Shown here piece by piece: positions 1-9,006 of a stretch of DNA of 64,000 bases. Origin of the DNA: Pseudomonadota bacterium. Lineage in GTDB: Bacteria; Pseudomonadota; Gammaproteobacteria; Steroidobacterales; Steroidobacteraceae. Positions within the stretch are counted from its first letter, which is position 1; each line of letters opens with the position of its first letter. Where the stretch lies: the NCBI GenBank assembly GCA_023433705.1, contig JAEYUC010000048.1, forward strand, positions 1 through 64,000, read 5' to 3'. The notes under the pieces were generated by a model. It was given only the letters and a program-made list of their open reading frames with translations. It made no database searches and was not told the DNA's origin. A program made the position numbers and the translations under genes.

Positions 1-50
1 GCCCGGGGTTTTGGGGGGGCCCCGCTAAAACCCCAATTTTTAACCCGGGC
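1..50. other. G/C-homopolymer palindromic window edge
   Basis: The first 50 bases are runs of G, C, A and T arranged as an imperfect inverted repeat, with GCCCGGGG at the left end and AACCCGGGC at the right. The pattern is unlike the rest of the window. It may be a low-quality contig end or a strong hairpin downstream of the GH105 gene, which ends at 66 on the minus strand. Confidence 0.3.
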
Positions 51-65
51 ACCACTATCCCCACC

Positions 66-1154
66 TCAGCGCAGAAGGGCGGTGGCGCTCCACAGCATCG
101 GCGCCTGGCCGTGCGCGTCGCCGACCACGCGGGGACGATCGAGGTAGTACTGCAGGTCGTCCTTCTTGCCGGTCCCCATGCAGACCTCGCGCAGATCGGC
201 CTCGGGCGTGAGATAGCCGACGAGCGCGATCCACGCCTTGCGGGCCGCGGGGCCGTACGTGTCCTCGGGCAGCCAGCCGTTCTTCACGCCGGTCACGTAC
301 GCGTACGTGAACATCGCGGTGCTGGAGGTTTCCTCCCAGCTGGTCGGCACGTCGATGAGCTGGCGCCACATGCCGTTCGGCGCCTGGTGCGTGAGCAGCG
401 TCGCCATCATCCGGCGGTACGCGGCGAGCACGGTCCGGCGCGCCGGATGTCGCTCGGGCAGGTCGCGCAGCAGCTCCGTCATGCCGGCGGCCACCCAGCC
501 GTCGCCGCGGCCCCAGAAATGCTTCACGTCGGGCGCGTGGTAGAAGAGCCCGTTCTCCTGCTGCAGCTTCGCGAGATAGGCGACCATCGAATTGGCCGCG
601 CGATCCAGGTACTTCGCGTCGCGCGTCGCACGGAACGCCTGCAGCTGCAGCGCGGTGATCATGTACATGTCGTCTATCCACCAGCGAGTCTGCCGCGACA
701 GTCCGTCCGGCAGCGGGTCGTCCCATTGCGCGTCCGCGAACACGAGACCCATCAGGCGATACCTGAATTGCCGCTCCTGCAGGTACAGCTCGAGCGGCAG
801 CGCGCCGAACACGGCTCCATCGACGTGATCCATCCGCGGAATCCGCGCGGACTCGGCGGGCGTCATGAACGGATCGAATCTCTCGACCAGTCTGCGCCGC
901 AGGTCGTCGTCCTTCGTGACCTGCGCGAACTGCAGCGCGCCCGTCCACGTCGCGACGTGAGCGTAGTGCAGCGACAGCTTTCCGTGATTCGTATTGACCA
1001 TGTGCGGCGTCGGGATGAACCGCTCCGCCACGCGCTTGCCGACCTCGCGCGGGTCCGTGCCCGCGGGCCAGTCGGTGAAATATTTGTTCTGCGCCAGCGC
1101 GAGCGCCGGGGCCAGCAACGCCGCCGCCGCGACCAGAAACCGGCGCGCGCTCAT
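66..1154 (-). CDS. GH105 unsaturated glucuronyl/rhamnogalacturonyl hydrolase
   Basis: This 362-residue protein has an N-terminal signal peptide (about 1-22, ending ALALAQ). Its body matches the GH105 (YteR/YesR) alpha/alpha-barrel: WWIDDMYM near residues 158-165 carries the aspartates expected at the active site, followed by HFWGRGDGW and a conserved C-terminal helical part. The family hydrates the 4,5-unsaturated uronic acid left at the non-reducing end by polysaccharide lyases. The ATG at 1154 overlaps the stop of the upstream DUF4861 gene (ATGA), so the two are probably translationally coupled. The signal peptide suggests periplasmic action. The exact substrate (rhamnogalacturonan, ulvan or glucuronoxylan fragments) cannot be told from the sequence. 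Confidence 0.9.
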   Translation of the reverse strand: MSARRFLVAAAALLAPALALAQNKYFTDWPAGTDPREVGKRVAERFIPTPHMVNTNHGKLSLHYAHVATWTGALQFAQVTKDDDLRRRLVERFDPFMTPAESARIPRMDHVDGAVFGALPLELYLQERQFRYRLMGLVFADAQWDDPLPDGLSRQTRWWIDDMYMITALQLQAFRATRDAKYLDRAANSMVAYLAKLQQENGLFYHAPDVKHFWGRGDGWVAAGMTELLRDLPERHPARRTVLAAYRRMMATLLTHQAPNGMWRQLIDVPTSWEETSSTAMFTYAYVTGVKNGWLPEDTYGPAARKAWIALVGYLTPEADLREVCMGTGKKDDLQYYLDRPRVVGDAHGQAPMLWSATALLR

Positions 1155-2371
1155 GGCTGCGCGCTCACGGTGACGTGGAGCGGCCGCGCCACGCGCGCGG
1201 CGTATGCCCGCACGTAGTTCTCCCACGCCGCGCGATCCTTGAACTGGCCGCTGCCGGTCCAGCCCGCGCCCGTGTGGTAACGCACCGGCACGCCTTTCCT
1301 CGCATTCACGAGCAGCAGGTGATTGCCGTTTCCGGGTAGTTTGGCCGGCGCCTCGTACGCGAATCCCGCGGATGCTTCTCCCGCCGCGAGAATCACCGCG
1401 ACGCCAAGTCCGCCGTCCTTGTTGTCCTCCCACCAGCTCATCCAGCGGCCCTCGGGATCCTTCGTGAGCACGCCGGCAGGGAATCCCTCGGCGCGCGGAT
1501 GTTCGGTGAGCCCGACTCCCACCTGCGCGGCACCTCCCTCGAATTCGAACACGCTCTCGACCGCATCGAAGTTGCGCCCGCAGTCGACGGTGAAACGCTT
1601 GGTTTCGGACACCTGCCCGGACTTGCCTGCTTCGAACGGCCCATAGGTCAACGTGAAGGCCGCGCGCCGCGGACCATTCGAGAGCACTTCGGCATTCACG
1701 AAGTTGTCCGAGGTCCAAAGTTTCGTGCCGTCCCAGATCCCCGTGCCACCCGCGCCGCGCGAACCGCCGATGCTGTAGAGATCAAGGCCTTCGCCTTCTT
1801 CGTCCTTGTGGAACTGGTCGTGGCCCTTCGCGTACCAGCGGTCGACGATCGGGTACGCGACCCGTTTGCCCCAGACGTCGATGCCGCTGCCGCGCAGCCG
1901 CTCGCCGCCGGCGGCCGGTGTGTTGAGCGGCATGCCGTACATGCGATGCGCGATGCGATCGTTCTCCCAGGCCAAGTCGCCGTAACGCTCCGGCACCACG
2001 CGCGCGTACACGCAGGCCGGCTCGGGTGGCGTGGCCCGCGCAACCGGCTCGAGCGTGAACTCGGCGCGCTTCTCGCCCGCGGCGAAGTCGTACTGGAACA
2101 CGAGGTCGTCGTAGCGCGCGCCCCGATGGTCGTGCTGGTAGTTAGTGACCTGCAGGGGCAGCGACCGGCCGCGCGCGTCGCGCACCACGATGTGGAACAT
2201 GCGCTGCCCCGGCGCCACCTTCTCGATCTCCGCGAAGGGTACGACCACGATTTCGCCCGGCCGCGCCGCGTCGAGTTCGTGGGTCACCACAATGGTCGCT
2301 CCCGCGGCCAGGGCCGTCGCCGATGCGCACACCAGGATTCCGCAGAGCGCCGCACGCCAAAGGTTCTGCAT
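1151..2371 (-). CDS. DUF4861 family secreted protein
   Basis: A 406-residue protein with a signal peptide (about 1-22, ATALAAG). The beta-rich body contains repeated Trp/Gly motifs such as WMSWWEDNKDGG and GAGWTGSG, typical of DUF4861. This family has no firm activity that I know of, but it sits beside GH105 and polysaccharide-lyase genes in many pectin and ulvan utilisation loci. Here it overlaps GH105 by 4 nt, and the xylanase lies 26 nt upstream, so the three probably form one operon. A role in handling or cleaving acidic oligosaccharides is inferred from context. The ATG at 2371 is chosen because it begins the signal peptide directly. Confidence 0.82.
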   Translation of the reverse strand: MQNLWRAALCGILVCASATALAAGATIVVTHELDAARPGEIVVVPFAEIEKVAPGQRMFHIVVRDARGRSLPLQVTNYQHDHRGARYDDLVFQYDFAAGEKRAEFTLEPVARATPPEPACVYARVVPERYGDLAWENDRIAHRMYGMPLNTPAAGGERLRGSGIDVWGKRVAYPIVDRWYAKGHDQFHKDEEGEGLDLYSIGGSRGAGGTGIWDGTKLWTSDNFVNAEVLSNGPRRAAFTLTYGPFEAGKSGQVSETKRFTVDCGRNFDAVESVFEFEGGAAQVGVGLTEHPRAEGFPAGVLTKDPEGRWMSWWEDNKDGGLGVAVILAAGEASAGFAYEAPAKLPGNGNHLLLVNARKGVPVRYHTGAGWTGSGQFKDRAAWENYVRAYAARVARPLHVTVSAQP

Positions 2372-2397
2372 GTTCTGTCCCTCCCCCCGGAGGCTGA

Positions 2398-3669
2398 TTA
2401 TGGAACGGCGATCGTCGGATCGACTACCGCCCAGAACGCCCACTTGGGATCGCGGTTCGTATCGAACAACAGGGGCCGGTTCGTGCGATTGACCGGGAAC
2501 GAATTGAGCCAGGTGTGATTGTCCGCGATCCCCCAGGTCGTGATCGACGTGACGCTCGGGCGGTTGAAGGCCGCGAACAGCTGGCGATACAGCGTCGCCT
2601 GCTGGGACAACGCCGACTGCGGCGGGTTCGCGCCGTAATCGGCGGAGCAGGGCGGGATCGTGCGGGCGGAGAAACAGCTGCCCGGATCCTGGTAGATGGA
2701 CACGTCGAGCTCCGTCACGTGGTTCACGAGCGTGCTCGAAGCGGCCTCGACGTCGGTCAGCGCCGCGGTGACCTGCGCGACGTCGGCGCCGAGCTGCAGG
2801 TGGAACTGGTGGCCGACGCCGTTGATGTCGGCGCCGGTGCCGGCCTCCATGACGTCCCGCAGGATGGCGAGCACGTTGGCGCGTTTGCCGGCGCTTTCCG
2901 TGCTGTAGTCGTTGATCATGAGTTTCATGTCGGCGCTGGTCAGGTTCATCGACTCGCGCGCCTGCGTCGCGAACAGGAAGGCGTCGCGCACGTACTCGCT
3001 GCCGTCCGCGCCGCCGACGCTGTACGCCTCGTACCAGGGGCTGTTCGTGCGATACGGATTGGCGGCATTCGGCGTGTCGGACGCCACTTCGTTGACGACG
3101 TCCCAGGCGTAAACCTCCGGGAAGTGAGTCATGACCGCGAAGATGTAGTCGCGCAGTCGCTGGCGCACGGCCGCGCGATACGCCGCGGGATCCGACTGGT
3201 CGCCCGCGAAGAACCAGGTCGGCGCGGTCTGGTGCCACAGCAGCGTGTGACCGCGCACGCGCATCCCGTTGGCATTGGCGAACGCGACGATCAGATCGGC
3301 GGGCGCGAAATTCGGCGCCGCCGCGGGCTGCTGCGTGCCCGGCGCGTTCGGCCAGATCGTGTCGGGCTTCATCGCGTTTTCCGCGGTGACGCTGCTCATG
3401 TGCCGCGCGAGCAGCGTGGCATCCGCGCCCATCGTGGAGCCCGGTTCGATGGCCGCGCCGACTGGATAGTCCACCACGCCGAAACGCCCGGCGATGACGG
3501 TCTTCAGCGCCGGGGCCGTGGCGGGATTGGGCAGCACGGGCGCCGGCGGGGCCGGAGGGCCGCTGTACGGAGGGACGGGTGTCGCGGTCTCGCTGCCGCC
3601 TCCACCGCCGCATGACGCAAGGAAAAATACGGCCAAGAGGCCGGCCAGTGCAGGCAACGTTCTTCGCAT
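2398..3669 (-). CDS. GH10 endo-1,4-beta-xylanase lipoprotein
   Basis: A 423-residue protein. A lipobox (FLASC, Cys20) is followed by a Gly/Pro-rich linker to about residue 55, so it is probably anchored in a membrane, perhaps exposed at the surface. The catalytic domain is GH10: the acid/base glutamate is in WDVVNEV (Glu194) and the nucleophile in TELDVS (Glu320), with HTLLWHQ upstream. The family retains configuration while cleaving internal beta-1,4-xylosyl bonds. The ATG at 3669 follows a strong GGGGGAGGAG ribosome binding site; an in-frame upstream ATG at 3696 has none. It is the first gene of the minus-strand set with DUF4861 and GH105. Confidence 0.93.
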   Translation of the reverse strand: MRRTLPALAGLLAVFFLASCGGGGGSETATPVPPYSGPPAPPAPVLPNPATAPALKTVIAGRFGVVDYPVGAAIEPGSTMGADATLLARHMSSVTAENAMKPDTIWPNAPGTQQPAAAPNFAPADLIVAFANANGMRVRGHTLLWHQTAPTWFFAGDQSDPAAYRAAVRQRLRDYIFAVMTHFPEVYAWDVVNEVASDTPNAANPYRTNSPWYEAYSVGGADGSEYVRDAFLFATQARESMNLTSADMKLMINDYSTESAGKRANVLAILRDVMEAGTGADINGVGHQFHLQLGADVAQVTAALTDVEAASSTLVNHVTELDVSIYQDPGSCFSARTIPPCSADYGANPPQSALSQQATLYRQLFAAFNRPSVTSITTWGIADNHTWLNSFPVNRTNRPLLFDTNRDPKWAFWAVVDPTIAVP

Positions 3670-3727
3670 TGCTCCTCCCCCATGCAGCGCGGCCACCGCG
3701 GCCGCGCGATCTAACTACTCGCGTTGG

Positions 3728-4744
3728 TCAGCCCGGCGGTCGATTGAACGTCGCGGCCAGGATGGCGCGTACCTCGCGCGTGCGCTCCGCCGAAGGTGGC
3801 CCCAGCAGTCCGCGCTTGTCGGCAGGCAGGTGCGCGAGGGCTTCTTCCGGATCGCCGAAAACCAGGTGTTCGAACATCGCGCGCCACATCGCGCGCTGAT
3901 CCGCGGGCAGGTCGCGCAGCGACATCGCCGCGTGCAGCAGCACGGCGTAGGGCGAACCCATCTTGGGCGCGGTGTTCCACCAGTAGTTGACCAGCACGTT
4001 GAACGGCGTGAGCGACTCGACCTGGTGCCACCAGCCGTAGGGGATGTACAACGCGTCGCCCGGGCCGAGTTCGGCCTGCCTCGCATGGCGCAGCGCCTCG
4101 GCGAACCGCGGGAAACGCGCCAGGTCCGGCGCGTCGATCGAAACCATGCTGATCGGTGTGCCCGATGGCGTGAAATCGACCGGGCCCATGTACATGTTCG
4201 CCACCTGCTCGGGCGGGAACAGCGTGAAGCGCCGTCGGCCGCCGACGACGCAGGCGACGTTGTACAGCGGATCGAAATGCGTCTGCACCGTGATCGCATT
4301 GCCGATCCAGATACGCGGGTCCGCCGGTTGCGGAACGATCGGCAGCGGATGCTGCGCGGAGAAGTCGGGCAGGTATTTCTCGGTGCGCATCGACTCGAGG
4401 AACACGGCCGGCGCATCCGGAACGGATTCGAGGCCGAGCAGGCGGTCGATCGTCGAACCGATCTGTCCGGGCATGCGGACGAAGTTCAGGCCCGACATGT
4501 CCTCGCGATAGAACAGCCGGCCACCGGTCTCGCGCGGACATTCGATGACGGTGACCTGTGTGCCGCGATCGAATCCGCGCAGGAGATCCGCGAGCGCGCG
4601 CGGACCTTCGCGCGCGGCGCGCACGGCCGGCCAGTCGTCCAACAACCCTTTGAGCACCACCGGCTGCGCCGCCGGCGTGATTTCCTCGCGGAACGTCTTG
4701 AGGTCGACGCCGTCTCGAACGAGGATTGGAGCGAATGCGTTCAT
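3728..4744 (-). CDS. Cupin-8 (JmjC-like) domain protein, copy 1
   Basis: A 338-residue protein related to FIH/JmjC-like cupin_8 proteins. The putative Fe(II) ligands are HFD (His156, Asp158) and a distal His at WWH (His240), in the usual order for 2-oxoglutarate-dependent oxygenases. In proteobacteria such proteins often lie near TonB receptors or carbohydrate-use genes; their substrates are generally unknown. A close paralogue lies at 29444-30463. The start at 4744 is only 11 nt from the divergent esterase start at 4756, so promoter elements must overlap coding sequence. An in-frame extension to 4930 is Arg/Pro-rich and overlaps the opposite gene, so I rejected it. Confidence 0.85.
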   Translation of the reverse strand: MNAFAPILVRDGVDLKTFREEITPAAQPVVLKGLLDDWPAVRAAREGPRALADLLRGFDRGTQVTVIECPRETGGRLFYREDMSGLNFVRMPGQIGSTIDRLLGLESVPDAPAVFLESMRTEKYLPDFSAQHPLPIVPQPADPRIWIGNAITVQTHFDPLYNVACVVGGRRRFTLFPPEQVANMYMGPVDFTPSGTPISMVSIDAPDLARFPRFAEALRHARQAELGPGDALYIPYGWWHQVESLTPFNVLVNYWWNTAPKMGSPYAVLLHAAMSLRDLPADQRAMWRAMFEHLVFGDPEEALAHLPADKRGLLGPPSAERTREVRAILAATFNRPPG

Positions 4745-4755
4745 GGGAGGGGCGG

Positions 4756-6729
4756 ATGGTACAGCGAACGGGCAAGTCGTTGGTGTGGGCGGCGTGGGCG
4801 ATTTGCGGGGTATTCGCCGCGGCGGCGCAAGCCGCGGAAGAGCACGCGACGACGCCGTTGATGGCGCGCATTTTCTCGGATCACGTCGTTCTGCAGCGGG
4901 ACCGCCCGATCGAGATATGGGGAAACGCACGGCCGGGTGAAGAAGTCACCGTCACACTCTCGGACGCGACCCGCAGCACACGGGCCGATGACGACGGACG
5001 GTGGCGACTCGCGTTGCCGGACCTGCCCGCGGGCGGCCCGCACAAGCTCACCGCGCGTACCGCTACGCATCTGCAGAGCGCGGATGACGTGCTGATCGGC
5101 GACGTCTGGTTGTGCTCGGGCCAGTCGAACATGGAGTGGCCCGTGCGCCTCGCGCTCAACGCGGATGCCGAGGTCGCGCAGTCGGCGAACGATGCGATCC
5201 GGCACGTCAAGATCCCGAACTTCGCGGCCGTCGCGCCGCGCGCGGACTTCGATGCGCCGCTCGAATGGAAGATCGCGGGTCCGGACAACACGCAGCACTT
5301 TTCCGCCGTGTGTTACTACTTCGCGCGCGAGTTGCAGAAAACCACGGGTATTCCGATGGGCCTGATCAACGCCTCGTGGGGCGGCACGCGCATCGAAACC
5401 TGGCTGAGCGCCGACGCGTTGCGCGCGCTCGGCGGCAACGACGCGAATCTCGAGTTGTTAGGCGCGCGCGCACGCGACATCGCCGCGGCGGACGCCCTCT
5501 GGGGCGAGGCCTGGCAGAAATGGTGGACCTCGCAATCGGCTACGCGCGGCATCGCGCCGTGGACCACCGGAAAGAACAGCGGCGCCTGGCGCGCCGCGCC
5601 CGCGCAACTCGGCCATTGGGAGCTGTGGGGCGAGCCGACGCTGGCCAGCTACGACGGCATGGTCTGGTATCGCGCCCGCGCGAAGCTGAGCCGCGCGCAG
5701 GCAAAGCAGGCCGCGACGCTCGAGCTCGCGCAGGTCGACGACGTCGATCTGGTGTGGTTGAACGGCCGCGCGATCGCGAGCGGATTCGGCGAGCAGCGGC
5801 GCAGCTACGCGGTGCCCGCCGGACGGCTGCGCGCGGGCGAGAACCTTGTCGTGGTCAACGTGTTCGACATGTGGGGCAACGGCGGACTGCGCGGACCGGC
5901 TGGCGAGCTCGCGCTGCGTTTCGCGGACGGCACGACCGCCGCGCTGACGGACATCGAGTACCAGCTCCCGCCGCCGGGCCTGTATCCGCCGCGCGCGCCG
6001 TGGGAGCCGATCGCCGGCATCAACATCCTCCACAACGGGATGATCGCGCCGCTCGGCAGGTTCGGCCTGCGCGGAGTCGCGTGGTACCAGGGCGAGGCGA
6101 ACGGCTGGCTCGGCGACGCGCAGCGGTACGAGGCGCAACTCGCCGGGTTGTTCGCGGACTGGCGGCGGCAGTTCGGTGAGCCGCTGTCGTTCTTCGTCGT
6201 GCAGCTCGCGAACTGGGGTCCGCTGCCCGCGGGGCCGGTAGATAGTGGCTGGGCGCGGCTGCGCGACGCGCAGCGTCGAGCGGTCGCGGCCGACGGCAAC
6301 GCCGGGCTCGCGGTCACGATCGACATCGGCGACCGCGACGACATCCACCCGGCCAACAAACAGGAAGTCGGCAAACGCCTCGCCCGCGCGGCGCGCCACG
6401 TCGTGTACGGCGAGAAGGTCTCGCCCACCGGAGCGCAGCCGCAGGCCGCACGGCGCGAGGGCGCGAACGTCATCGTGAGCTTCATGGACCGCGCCGGCGC
6501 GCTGAGCGTCATCGGCGCCCGCGACCCCGCCGGCTTCGAACTGTGCGGCGACGACCAGCCGAGCTGCCGGTACGTGCGCGCGCAACTCACGCCCGACGGC
6601 GACGTCCGCCTCGACAACTCAGCCGGTGGTCCCGCGACCCGCGTGCGCTTCTGCTGGGCCGACTCGCCGCTGTGCAATCTGTACGACGCCGAACTACCCG
6701 TAGGCCCATTCGAGCTGGCCGTGAATTGA
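4756..6729 (+). CDS. Sialate O-acetylesterase-like (SASA/SGNH) carbohydrate esterase
   Basis: A 657-residue exported protein with a signal peptide ending near AAQAAEE. The SGNH/SASA nucleophile block is CSGQSNMEW (Ser121), with WYQGEAN in the middle and DIHPANK near residue 535 supplying the Asp/His pair. A galactose-binding-like insertion lies between. The family removes acetyl groups from sugars. Next to GH10 and GH105 genes, acetylated xylan or pectin fragments are the likely substrate rather than sialic acid. The ATG at 4756 follows GGGAGGGG; the in-frame ATG at 4726 would run into the divergent cupin gene. Confidence 0.88.
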   Translation: MVQRTGKSLVWAAWAICGVFAAAAQAAEEHATTPLMARIFSDHVVLQRDRPIEIWGNARPGEEVTVTLSDATRSTRADDDGRWRLALPDLPAGGPHKLTARTATHLQSADDVLIGDVWLCSGQSNMEWPVRLALNADAEVAQSANDAIRHVKIPNFAAVAPRADFDAPLEWKIAGPDNTQHFSAVCYYFARELQKTTGIPMGLINASWGGTRIETWLSADALRALGGNDANLELLGARARDIAAADALWGEAWQKWWTSQSATRGIAPWTTGKNSGAWRAAPAQLGHWELWGEPTLASYDGMVWYRARAKLSRAQAKQAATLELAQVDDVDLVWLNGRAIASGFGEQRRSYAVPAGRLRAGENLVVVNVFDMWGNGGLRGPAGELALRFADGTTAALTDIEYQLPPPGLYPPRAPWEPIAGINILHNGMIAPLGRFGLRGVAWYQGEANGWLGDAQRYEAQLAGLFADWRRQFGEPLSFFVVQLANWGPLPAGPVDSGWARLRDAQRRAVAADGNAGLAVTIDIGDRDDIHPANKQEVGKRLARAARHVVYGEKVSPTGAQPQAARREGANVIVSFMDRAGALSVIGARDPAGFELCGDDQPSCRYVRAQLTPDGDVRLDNSAGGPATRVRFCWADSPLCNLYDAELPVGPFELAVN

Positions 6730-6730
6730 T

Positions 6731-6881
6731 GGGAGACTTTCTCCGTTTCGTGGCAAACGGGACAGTCCTCACCGCCTGGTTTTCAACTCGCAAAAAAGAA
6801 AGGCCCCGATGCGAATCGCAGCGGGGCCTTTTGTTCGCTCACAGGTCTGTCCCCGTTTGCCAGGAAACGAGGAATGTCCCC
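6731..6881. repeat. Large imperfect inverted repeat filling a convergent gap
   Basis: Two arms of about 39 nt (6731-6769 and 6843-6881) are imperfect reverse complements. The shared core reads TGGCAAACGG(G)GACAG. They enclose the terminator hairpin at 6799-6831. The element starts 2 nt after the esterase stop and ends 2 nt before the oxidoreductase stop, so it occupies essentially the whole convergent gap. The GGGGACAG core recurs at 50841-50906. Confidence 0.75.
6799..6831. terminator. Bidirectional Rho-independent terminator
   Basis: A 9-bp stem (AAAGGCCCC at 6799-6807 pairing with GGGGCCTTT at 6823-6831) is preceded by an A-tract and followed by TTTTGTT. It can therefore act in both directions between the convergent esterase and oxidoreductase genes. 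Confidence 0.8.
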
Positions 6882-6882
6882 A

Positions 6883-7971
6883 TTACGCCAGCGAGATGGG
6901 GTGGCCCTTCCTGATCGACTCGTAAATGGCCGTCAGGTACTTCACATCCCTGAGTCCCATTTCGCCGGGCACCTTCGTGGGGCGTTTGTTGATGATGCAG
7001 TCGGCAAAGTGGTCGAGCTCGAGCGCGAACTGGTCGGACGGCCCCATGTTGATCTCGGTGTTGTCGCTGCGACGGCCGCGGTTGCCGCCGTAGTAGTAGG
7101 CCGGGTCGAGCCCGAACCAGCCGCGTGTGCAGGCCGCGCGGAAATTCTGGAAGCCGTTGGCGTTGTACGTGGTCGCGCAATTGGCGACCACGCCGCTCGG
7201 GAACTTGGACTGCCAGGTGATCGTCTCGTCGACTTCGGCGAACTTCACCGGGTCGGTCTTGACCTCCGCCGCGCTGATCCAGATCGGCTCCTCGCCGGTG
7301 AGCATCATGGTGGTCTGCAGGCAGTAGATGCCGACATCCATGAGCGCGCCGCCGCCGGCGAGGTCGCGCCGCAGGCGCCACTGCTTCGGATCGCCCGCCG
7401 CGAAACCGAAGTTGGCGTCGATGATCTTGAGCTCGCCGAGCACCTTCTCGCGCGCGAGCCGCACACACTCGAGGTGATTGGGCTCGAACTGGCAGCGATA
7501 GCCGACGCCGAGCATCACGCCCGCCTTGTTGCAGGCGTCGATCATCTGCTGGCAGCGCTCGACCGAGATCTCCATCGGCTTCTCGCAGAACACGTGTTTG
7601 CCGGCGGCGGCGGCCACGAGCGCGTCGCGCAGATGCAGCGAATTCGGCGTCACGACATAGACGATGTCGATGTCCTTGTTCTTCGCGATCTGGTGCATGT
7701 TGTCGTAGCTGTAGACGCTCTTCGACGGCAGGTTGTATTTCTTCTGCCAGTCGGCGGCCTTCGTGGGCGAACCGGTGATGATTCCGGCGAGCCGGCAATT
7801 CGCGGTCTTTTGCAGTGCGGGCGCGATCTGGTTGGTCGCTAGGCTGCCGAGTCCGCACAACGCCACTCCGAGCTTGCGCGCCGGTGCCTGTCCGCTGGAA
7901 ACGCCCGCTATCCACGGGGCTGCGGCGAGGGCGGCGGTCTGGGCTAGGAATCTGCGGCGCGCGTTCTGCAT
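6883..7971 (-). CDS. Gfo/Idh/MocA family oxidoreductase, Tat-exported
   Basis: A 362-residue protein. The N-terminus has a twin-arginine type signal (ARRRFLAQTAALAAAP) followed by a Rossmann NAD(P)-binding part (VALCGLGSLA) and the family motif CEKP near residue 140. The C-terminal alpha/beta domain contains GGGALMDVGIYCLQ. Related glucose-fructose oxidoreductases and glycosidase-like NAD enzymes oxidise or interconvert sugars. The Tat signal suggests export after cofactor binding. Together with the upstream glycan genes it may process released sugars. The ATG at 7971 is preceded by AGAGGAC; an upstream in-frame start at 8013 would bury the Tat motif. Confidence 0.87.
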   Translation of the reverse strand: MQNARRRFLAQTAALAAAPWIAGVSSGQAPARKLGVALCGLGSLATNQIAPALQKTANCRLAGIITGSPTKAADWQKKYNLPSKSVYSYDNMHQIAKNKDIDIVYVVTPNSLHLRDALVAAAAGKHVFCEKPMEISVERCQQMIDACNKAGVMLGVGYRCQFEPNHLECVRLAREKVLGELKIIDANFGFAAGDPKQWRLRRDLAGGGALMDVGIYCLQTTMMLTGEEPIWISAAEVKTDPVKFAEVDETITWQSKFPSGVVANCATTYNANGFQNFRAACTRGWFGLDPAYYYGGNRGRRSDNTEINMGPSDQFALELDHFADCIINKRPTKVPGEMGLRDVKYLTAIYESIRKGHPISLA

Positions 7972-8172
7972 GGCTTCGGGTCCTCTCTGGGTTTCGATTT
8001 CGAGTAATCGCAACGGCGAGCGAGTCTAGCTCAAGAGTCGCGGCTCATCTGCTGGACGCGCCATTGCGTCCGCGATGATACCTGCCGGGCCGACATGCGT
8101 TTCCATGGAACCGGAATCGGGCGACGCGTTACTCAACGCTTGCGCCACCCCCACGCACAGGGATGTCCCGAC

Positions 8173-9006
8173 ATGATTCAAGCGCTCCCCAACCATTTGT
8201 GCCGCAAGAGCTTTTTGTCTGCGGCACTGGTGCTGTTGCTGGCCGGCTGTGCCGGCAATGGCGAAGGACTCGACGCGGGCGGGCGGCCGATCGAGTCGCC
8301 GGGACCGAACGACGACTTCCAGGAAATACAGAACACGATATTCACTCCGATATGTACGACATGTCATTCGGGCGCGAACGCGCCGCAGGGCCTGCGGCTC
8401 GATGAGGGCAACAGTTACGCGTTGCTCATGAACGTCGCGAGCGCCGAGGTTCCGTCGCTGCTGCGCGTGAATCCCGGCGATCCCGATCAGAGTTATCTCG
8501 TACAGAAAATCCAGGGCAACGCCGCGGTCGGAGCGCGCATGCCGGCGAACGGTCCACCGTTCCTCTCGCAGGCGCAGATCGACCTGGTGCGCGCGTGGAT
8601 CGCGGCCGGCGCGCCGCAGGCGAACGCGCCCGCCGACGTCCTCGTCGTCATGAGCAGCGTGCCCGCGCCGGCGGAGAAAGCGCTCGCGGGTACCGACCGC
8701 CTCCTGGTCGTCTTCAATAGTGAGGTCGATGCATCGCGCGTGAACGCCAACAGCTTCGAGCTGCGCGACGCGCTCGATCGGCCCGTCGCGATCGCGGAGT
8801 TCTCGGTCCCGGCCGGAAGGCCCAACGTGGTCGAGCTGACTACCGTGCGGCCGCTGGCCGCCGGCAGCTATCAACTCGCGGTCCGCGGAGAAGGGCCCGC
8901 GCCGCTCGCCGACAACGCCGGTCACCGGCTCGACGGCGATCGCGACGGCGCCGCGGGAGGCGACACGCTCATTCCGTTCGACGTCAACGCAGGAGCCGAC
9001 CGATGA
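8173..9006 (+). CDS. c-type cytochrome lipoprotein with Ig-like C-terminal domain
   Basis: A 277-residue lipoprotein with lipobox LLAGC. One haem c motif (CTTCH, in TPICTTCHSGA) lies about 60 residues in, within a domain resembling the planctomycete-type c domain, with MPANGPP as a possible Met-ligand segment. The last 110 residues (VVMSSVPAP to DTLIPFDVN) look like a bacterial Ig-like domain. It overlaps the barrel gene by ATGA, so the two are probably made together as an envelope redox pair. The ATG at 8173 gives a normal lipoprotein signal. It may be the first gene of the ten-gene run ending at 18924. Confidence 0.8.
   Translation: MIQALPNHLCRKSFLSAALVLLLAGCAGNGEGLDAGGRPIESPGPNDDFQEIQNTIFTPICTTCHSGANAPQGLRLDEGNSYALLMNVASAEVPSLLRVNPGDPDQSYLVQKIQGNAAVGARMPANGPPFLSQAQIDLVRAWIAAGAPQANAPADVLVVMSSVPAPAEKALAGTDRLLVVFNSEVDASRVNANSFELRDALDRPVAIAEFSVPAGRPNVVELTTVRPLAAGSYQLAVRGEGPAPLADNAGHRLDGDRDGAAGGDTLIPFDVNAGADR

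Noticed and set aside
7972..8172. Possible small gene between the oxidoreductase and the cytochrome lipoprotein
   Set aside because: The only in-frame extension (from 8095) lies upstream of a normal lipoprotein signal and is Arg/His-rich.
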